A model generated the notes under the pieces. It did not search any database and was not told the DNA's origin. It saw only the letters and a list, made by a program, of their open reading frames with translations. From Lachnospiraceae bacterium (GTDB lineage Bacteria; Bacillota; Clostridia; Lachnospirales; Lachnospiraceae): 64,000 bases of DNA. The DNA lies in NCBI GenBank assembly GCA_949383255.1, contig CASJPF010000019.1:1-64000 (forward strand). The letters run 5' to 3'. Every line of letters begins with the position of its first letter. Position 1 is the first letter of the stretch. Made by a program: the position numbers and the translations under genes. Of this stretch, positions 58,882 to 64,000 are shown one piece after another.

Positions 58882-60183
58882 ATGTTAAGAAACAAAGATA
58901 TACTAGAACTAAAAAAACGCTTTAAAAAAGAGTCCTGCACAATCACAAGAATGTGCGGTTGCTATGTGGATGCCAACAAAAACAAAGTTTTAGAGTTAAA
59001 TGAAAATTTCCTCAACTTAGAGGATGAAGAATTTTTCAAATATCTCGATATTGCAAAGAAAACCCTTTCTGGCACAATTGGAAATAACCTGCTGGAGTTG
59101 CACTTTGCAAGCGAGGAGGAAGAACCTGGCGGAAAGCAACAATATCTGCTGGGACTGCGCGAGAGTGGACTGAAAAATCCAGAACTTTTAGAGCATCTCT
59201 ATGACAGAATTATTGAAAATTATGACGCTGTAGGCAATTATTTGATTCTAGTCTTTCATGATGTATATGATGTTATCACCAAGACAAGCGATGACTTAAA
59301 AATTGATGAGTCTGAGGAAGTATTTACTTACCTTTTATGCGCTATTTGCCCGGTAAATCTATCCAAACCGGGTCTTGGCTACCGCGCTGACTTAAATCGT
59401 ATTGGTATTCGTATACAGGATTGGGTAGTTGCCGCACCGGATGTCGGTTTCCTGTTCCCTTCTTTTATAGAGCGCTCAACAGATATCCATTCCCTTACAT
59501 ACTATGTGCGTGACGCCAAGGATTCCCACCGTGACTTTATTGAAGTTGCGCTTGGCTGCAGTGCAAAACGGACCGCCACAGAAGAACAAAATACATTTAA
59601 TAGTATTGTAAAAACCGCCATTGCCCCCATTATTGAAAACAGCGACGATATGCTCCTTGAGATCCATGAGAAATTAAACGACATTGCCGAAGATCACGAA
59701 ACAGCAATGGAAGACTTAGTGATCGTGGAACCAGAAGAATTTACACTCACGACTGAAATTATTAAGGAAGTGTTTACAGACAGCAAGATTCCCGATGCAG
59801 CAGTGATGCAAATTCAAGACCATTTTACAGAAGAATTTAGTGACAAGCCCCCTATTGTACGAAACTTGGTCAATGAAAAGGCAATTGAGAAAAAGAATAA
59901 AGAAAAGAAAGAGATGAAACTTCTTGAGGAGGTTGCCTCCCTTCGACAGGAACTCAAAGACACGCAACAGGAAAATGCAGAGAAAACAGAACAGATTAAG
60001 ACACTTGTTAACATGGAAGCTCCTCTCGATCCAGAAGAAGCCAAAAGCTGGTCTGAAATCTTTTTGCGCATGAAACCCGACAAGGCGGATCAGGTAAAAT
60101 ATGAGACTATAGATGGTCAAAAATATCTTATGATTCCCATGGAAGAAGATGAACATATTAACTTAAATGGAGTGGAACAATAA
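58882..60183 (+). CDS. DUF4317 family protein
   Basis: MLRNKDILELKKRFKKESCTITRMCGCYVDANKNKVLELNENFLNLEDEEFFKYLDIAKKTLSG. Confidence 0.85.
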   Translation: MLRNKDILELKKRFKKESCTITRMCGCYVDANKNKVLELNENFLNLEDEEFFKYLDIAKKTLSGTIGNNLLELHFASEEEEPGGKQQYLLGLRESGLKNPELLEHLYDRIIENYDAVGNYLILVFHDVYDVITKTSDDLKIDESEEVFTYLLCAICPVNLSKPGLGYRADLNRIGIRIQDWVVAAPDVGFLFPSFIERSTDIHSLTYYVRDAKDSHRDFIEVALGCSAKRTATEEQNTFNSIVKTAIAPIIENSDDMLLEIHEKLNDIAEDHETAMEDLVIVEPEEFTLTTEIIKEVFTDSKIPDAAVMQIQDHFTEEFSDKPPIVRNLVNEKAIEKKNKEKKEMKLLEEVASLRQELKDTQQENAEKTEQIKTLVNMEAPLDPEEAKSWSEIFLRMKPDKADQVKYETIDGQKYLMIPMEEDEHINLNGVEQ

Positions 60184-60259
60184 AGCCTACGCTATTAAAG
60201 AATCAGAAAGAAATAACCAATTATCCAGCGTTATCTCTTTCTGATTCCTACTTCGTACT

Positions 60260-61324
60260 CTATTTCCCAATCGCTTCCATATAAAAATCCACAATGTCTG
60301 CAAACAATGCTTGGTCTAGTCGTGATGTCAATTCCTTATTAATTTTCTGATTCCATTCCTTTTCAATCGCATCTGGAATGGCATCTTCATACTGTTCTTG
60401 AATCTGTTTATATTCTGCATCCAACTGCTCCATATATGCTAAACGCTCTGGACTTTGGTCCATCATCAAATCACTGTGATCTCTGCCCTCAAGCAATACA
60501 TATTGCACATCATCTCTTGTAATCTTATCCCGATTCGCATAGATACATGGACCATCAAAACCAACAAAATCATCCAAATCTCCTTGAATAATCATTACTG
60601 CTGTGTGCTTTGCGCGATTAATTCCATCCACCGCGGTAAGATTCATTTTATCCCCAAACGTAGTGCGCAGCGCCAGCCATAAAAACGGTTTTTCCACATA
60701 GGCAAATGCCCCCAAAAGATTTTTGCCCACATAAGTCATCTCCTCTAGGCTGTCGTTGTATCCGGCAAGACTGGCAACTGCTATAATATCATGATCGTAA
60801 TTTAAAATTGCTGTTGTGGCAAATCCGCCCCAACTATGTCCATACAGACAAATAGGAAGACCATAAAAGACTGGATTTTGCTCAACATAGGTCAGTGCAT
60901 TATCCAAGTCTATCACAGACTGCACAAGCCCAATGCAACTGTCTCCAGTCGAGGCGCCACTTCCTGTATTGTCATAGGCAAACACCATAAATCCATTGTC
61001 CACAAAATATTTTGTCTCGCTAATATAGCCCTCCGAATATCCGCCAAGTCCATGTGAAATGACCACCAATCCCTTAGAAGTGTTCTCTTTTCCATAAATA
61101 TAACCAGTTAATGTCTCTTCGCCAGACGGAAACGTCACCATCTCGCGCTCGAAATCCTCAAAATCTGCCCAGCGCATATACTCAGAGTATTTTTTCTGCT
61201 CACTTCGATTAAAATACTGCTTCATATAATGATTGATGATAACAATGGAAGCAATGACAAAGAGAACCACCAAAACAACAACTGCAATCAAAATAATGTT
61301 TAAGAATTTACCTCTTTTTCTCAT
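60260..61324 (-). CDS. Alpha/beta hydrolase, membrane-anchored
   Basis: N-terminal TM; GLVVISHGLGGYSEGY; ICLYGHSWGGFATTAIL nucleophile elbow. Confidence 0.9.
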   Translation of the reverse strand: MRKRGKFLNIILIAVVVLVVLFVIASIVIINHYMKQYFNRSEQKKYSEYMRWADFEDFEREMVTFPSGEETLTGYIYGKENTSKGLVVISHGLGGYSEGYISETKYFVDNGFMVFAYDNTGSGASTGDSCIGLVQSVIDLDNALTYVEQNPVFYGLPICLYGHSWGGFATTAILNYDHDIIAVASLAGYNDSLEEMTYVGKNLLGAFAYVEKPFLWLALRTTFGDKMNLTAVDGINRAKHTAVMIIQGDLDDFVGFDGPCIYANRDKITRDDVQYVLLEGRDHSDLMMDQSPERLAYMEQLDAEYKQIQEQYEDAIPDAIEKEWNQKINKELTSRLDQALFADIVDFYMEAIGK

Positions 61325-61358
61325 ATCAACTTTTCTCCCAGGAAATTCTTAAAAAGAT

Positions 61359-64000
61359 TTACACTTTCTTTACACCAATCATTGTATTCTCGCCATTGAT
61401 ATTCCACTCTTTCGCATTTGGAACATCGCTCTCACCATATACAAACGTTTCCGCCAGAACCTTCTCTCCAATCGCCTTTTCATTTTTCTGCACGACTTGA
61501 GCAATTTTGTCATTTCCGCTAACATACACTGTAATGTGGTCCATTACCTCAAAGTCGGAATCCTTGCGCATTGTCTGCACTTTGCTGATAACTTCATACA
61601 CAAAGCCCTCCTCGACAAGTGCATCTGTCAGATTTGTGTCAAGCACAACGGTCACAGTATTGTCCGCCTCTGTCACATACCCCTCTTTCTGCGAGATATC
61701 AATGAGTAAATCTTCCTCGGCAAGCTTCACTTCTGTACCATTTACATCAAACGTGATAACCCCGTTTGCTTTCAGTTCATCCATCGCTGCATTTCCGTCG
61801 ATAGCAGAAAGTTTCTCCTTAATGCCGGCAAGCTGTTTGCCATATTTAGGTCCAACTGTCTTTAATTGTGGCTTAAATGTATAAGTTGTAAACGCTCTGA
61901 CATCATCTGTAAACACAACCTTTTTGACATTCAACTCATCTTCAATAATCTCTTGATAAAATGCCCCTAGTGTAAAAGGTGCCTTTATAAACATTGTGCT
62001 GATTGGCTGACGGTTTTTGATATTTGCTGTATTTCTGCAAGCACGCCCCATCACAACTGTCTTTAATACAGCCTCCATATCCTCCTCAAGCTTTTTGTCG
62101 ATAAAAGTCTCATTTACTGTTGGAAAATCGCACAAATGAATGCTTTCTGGCGCAGACTTATCAATGCTGCACACAAGATTTCTATAAATATCTTCTGTCA
62201 TAAACGGAATCATTGGCGCTGCTGCCTTGGAGATAGTTACAAGTGCCGTGTAAAGTGTCATATATGCATTAATCTTATCCTGCTCCATGCCTTTGGCCCA
62301 AAAACGCTCACGGCTGCGCCTTACATACCAGTTACTCATCTCGTCAACAAACTCCTGCAATGCCCTTGCCGCCTCTGGAATCCGATAATTTTCCAAATCC
62401 CTATCTACCGCACCGACTACCGTGTTGAGCTTTGACAAAAGCCACTTATCCATCACTGGAAGTTTATCATATTCCAGCGTATATTTTGTGGCGTCAAACG
62501 CATCAATATTTGCATAGAGCACGAAAAATGCATAGGTGTTCCACAGTGTTCCCATAAACTTGCGCTGTCCTTCTTGCACTGCTTTTCCATGAAATCGGTT
62601 TGGAAGCCATGGCGCAGAGTTTACATAGAAATACCAGCGAATAGCATCTGCGCCATAAGTCTCTAACGCCTCAAATGGATCAACCGCATTGCCCTTTGAT
62701 TTGGACATCTTCTGTCCATTTTCATCTTGAACATGGCCAAGTACAATAACATTTTCATACGGGGATTTATTAAATAATAATGTAGATTCCGCCATTAACG
62801 AATAGAACCATCCGCGCGTCTGATCAACCGCCTCTGAGATAAACTGTGCTGGAAACTGCTGCTCAAACAGCTCCTTATTCTCAAATGGATAATGATGTTG
62901 TGCAAATGGCATTGCGCCAGAGTCAAACCAACAGTCAATTACTTCTGGTACTCTGTGCATTTCCTTACCACATTCAGGACATTGGAATGTAATTTCGTCA
63001 ATATAGGGTCTGTGCAATTCCACCTTTGCCGCGTCAGGATTTCCACACCGATCCGCAAGTTCCTGCCTGCCACCAATACATTCCTGATGACCACACGCAC
63101 ACTCCCACACATTCAGCGGTGTACCCCAATAACGATTGCGGGAGATACCCCAATCCTGAATATTTTCCAGCCAGTCGCCAAAACGTCCTTTGCCGATAGA
63201 CTCAGGAATCCAATTAACTGTGTTGTTATTGCGCACCAAATCCTCTTTTACCGCGGTCATTTTGATAAACCAAGACTCACGCGCATAGTAGATAAGCGGT
63301 GTGTCGCAACGCCAACAGTGCGGATACTCATGCTCAAATTTTGGCGCATCAAACAACAGTCCTTTTGCCTCCAAATCCTTTAAAATCATTGGATCAGCCT
63401 TTTTTACAAAAACACCTGCGTAGGAAGTTTCCTCTGTCATCTCCCCCTTGCCGTTCACAAGCTGTACAAACGGCAAATCATACTTTCTTCCAACATTGGC
63501 ATCATCCTCACCAAACGCCGGAGCAATATGAACGATACCTGTACCATCTGTCATCGTTACATATGTGTCACATGTAATAAAATGCGCTGTCTTGTGCTGT
63601 CTCTCAATAATATCTGCTGCAAAATCAAACAGCGGCTCATATGCCTTGCGCTCCAAATCCGTTCCCTTATAAGTTTCAAGTACTTCATATGCTTTGTCAC
63701 CCTCATGCTCCACCAATTTTCCAAGCACCTTGTCAAGAAGCGCCTCCGCCATATAGTATGTGTATCCGTCCACTGCCTTCACTTTACAGTATGTCTCGTC
63801 AGGATTTACGCAGAGCGCCACATTTGACGGAAGTGTCCAAGGTGTTGTTGTCCATGCAAGAAAATATGCCTCCTCTCCAACAACCTTAAAGCGAACTACC
63901 GCAGAACGCTCCTTTACAGTTTTATATCCCTGCGCTACTTCTTGTGAAGACAACGGTGTTCCACAACGCGGACAATACGGTACAATCTTAAATCCCTTAT
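61359..64000 (-). CDS. ileS: Isoleucyl-tRNA synthetase, 5' end beyond window
   Basis: FLAWTTTPWTLPSNVALCVNP; GHVQDENGQKMSKSKGNAVDP (KMSKS); ESWFIKMTAVKEDLVRNNNTVNWIPE. Confidence 0.96.
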   Translation of the reverse strand, partial: KGFKIVPYCPRCGTPLSSQEVAQGYKTVKERSAVVRFKVVGEEAYFLAWTTTPWTLPSNVALCVNPDETYCKVKAVDGYTYYMAEALLDKVLGKLVEHEGDKAYEVLETYKGTDLERKAYEPLFDFAADIIERQHKTAHFITCDTYVTMTDGTGIVHIAPAFGEDDANVGRKYDLPFVQLVNGKGEMTEETSYAGVFVKKADPMILKDLEAKGLLFDAPKFEHEYPHCWRCDTPLIYYARESWFIKMTAVKEDLVRNNNTVNWIPESIGKGRFGDWLENIQDWGISRNRYWGTPLNVWECACGHQECIGGRQELADRCGNPDAAKVELHRPYIDEITFQCPECGKEMHRVPEVIDCWFDSGAMPFAQHHYPFENKELFEQQFPAQFISEAVDQTRGWFYSLMAESTLLFNKSPYENVIVLGHVQDENGQKMSKSKGNAVDPFEALETYGADAIRWYFYVNSAPWLPNRFHGKAVQEGQRKFMGTLWNTYAFFVLYANIDAFDATKYTLEYDKLPVMDKWLLSKLNTVVGAVDRDLENYRIPEAARALQEFVDEMSNWYVRRSRERFWAKGMEQDKINAYMTLYTALVTISKAAAPMIPFMTEDIYRNLVCSIDKSAPESIHLCDFPTVNETFIDKKLEEDMEAVLKTVVMGRACRNTANIKNRQPISTMFIKAPFTLGAFYQEIIEDELNVKKVVFTDDVRAFTTYTFKPQLKTVGPKYGKQLAGIKEKLSAIDGNAAMDELKANGVITFDVNGTEVKLAEEDLLIDISQKEGYVTEADNTVTVVLDTNLTDALVEEGFVYEVISKVQTMRKDSDFEVMDHITVYVSGNDKIAQVVQKNEKAIGEKVLAETFVYGESDVPNAKEWNINGENTMIGVKKV

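Noticed and set aside
1-64000. tRNA or rRNA genes, especially as the integration target of the mobile element
   Set aside because: No tRNA-like or rRNA-like sequence recognised; the att repeat is intergenic with a small internal palindrome.

Overview
64-kb stretch of a low/moderate-GC Firmicutes chromosome (gene content and style suggest Lachnospiraceae; taxonomy is inference). Most genes are ordinary housekeeping: partial ileS, glgP, pncB, folT, rubrerythrin, an OPT transporter, an ABC-2 exporter operon and two-component systems. Notable accessory content: (1) a tightly overlapping three-gene operon (coiled-coil protein, McrB-like AAA+ ATPase, DUF2357/McrC-like PD-(D/E)XK nuclease; 26.4-31.1 kb) that looks like a type IV restriction / CoCoNuT-like defence system; (2) a ~12.3-kb integrative mobilizable element (34581-46910) bounded by a perfect 21-bp direct repeat, with tyrosine integrase, Xis-like protein, XRE regulator and MobA/MobL relaxase, carrying a complete pstSCAB-phoU-phoBR operon with its own Pho-box-like site; (3) an in-frame chimera of a truncated ABC-exporter membrane domain and a radical-SAM/SPASM peptide maturase next to a BceRS-BceAB-type module; (4) several families of short non-autonomous structured repeats, including a 295-bp element with 16-bp terminal inverted repeats and a perfect 8-bp target duplication, a 165-bp MITE-like repeat in two copies, and a mini-insert inside an apparent THF riboswitch upstream of folT. 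No rRNA, tRNA or CRISPR array was recognised. All family calls come from reading motifs; no database search was run.
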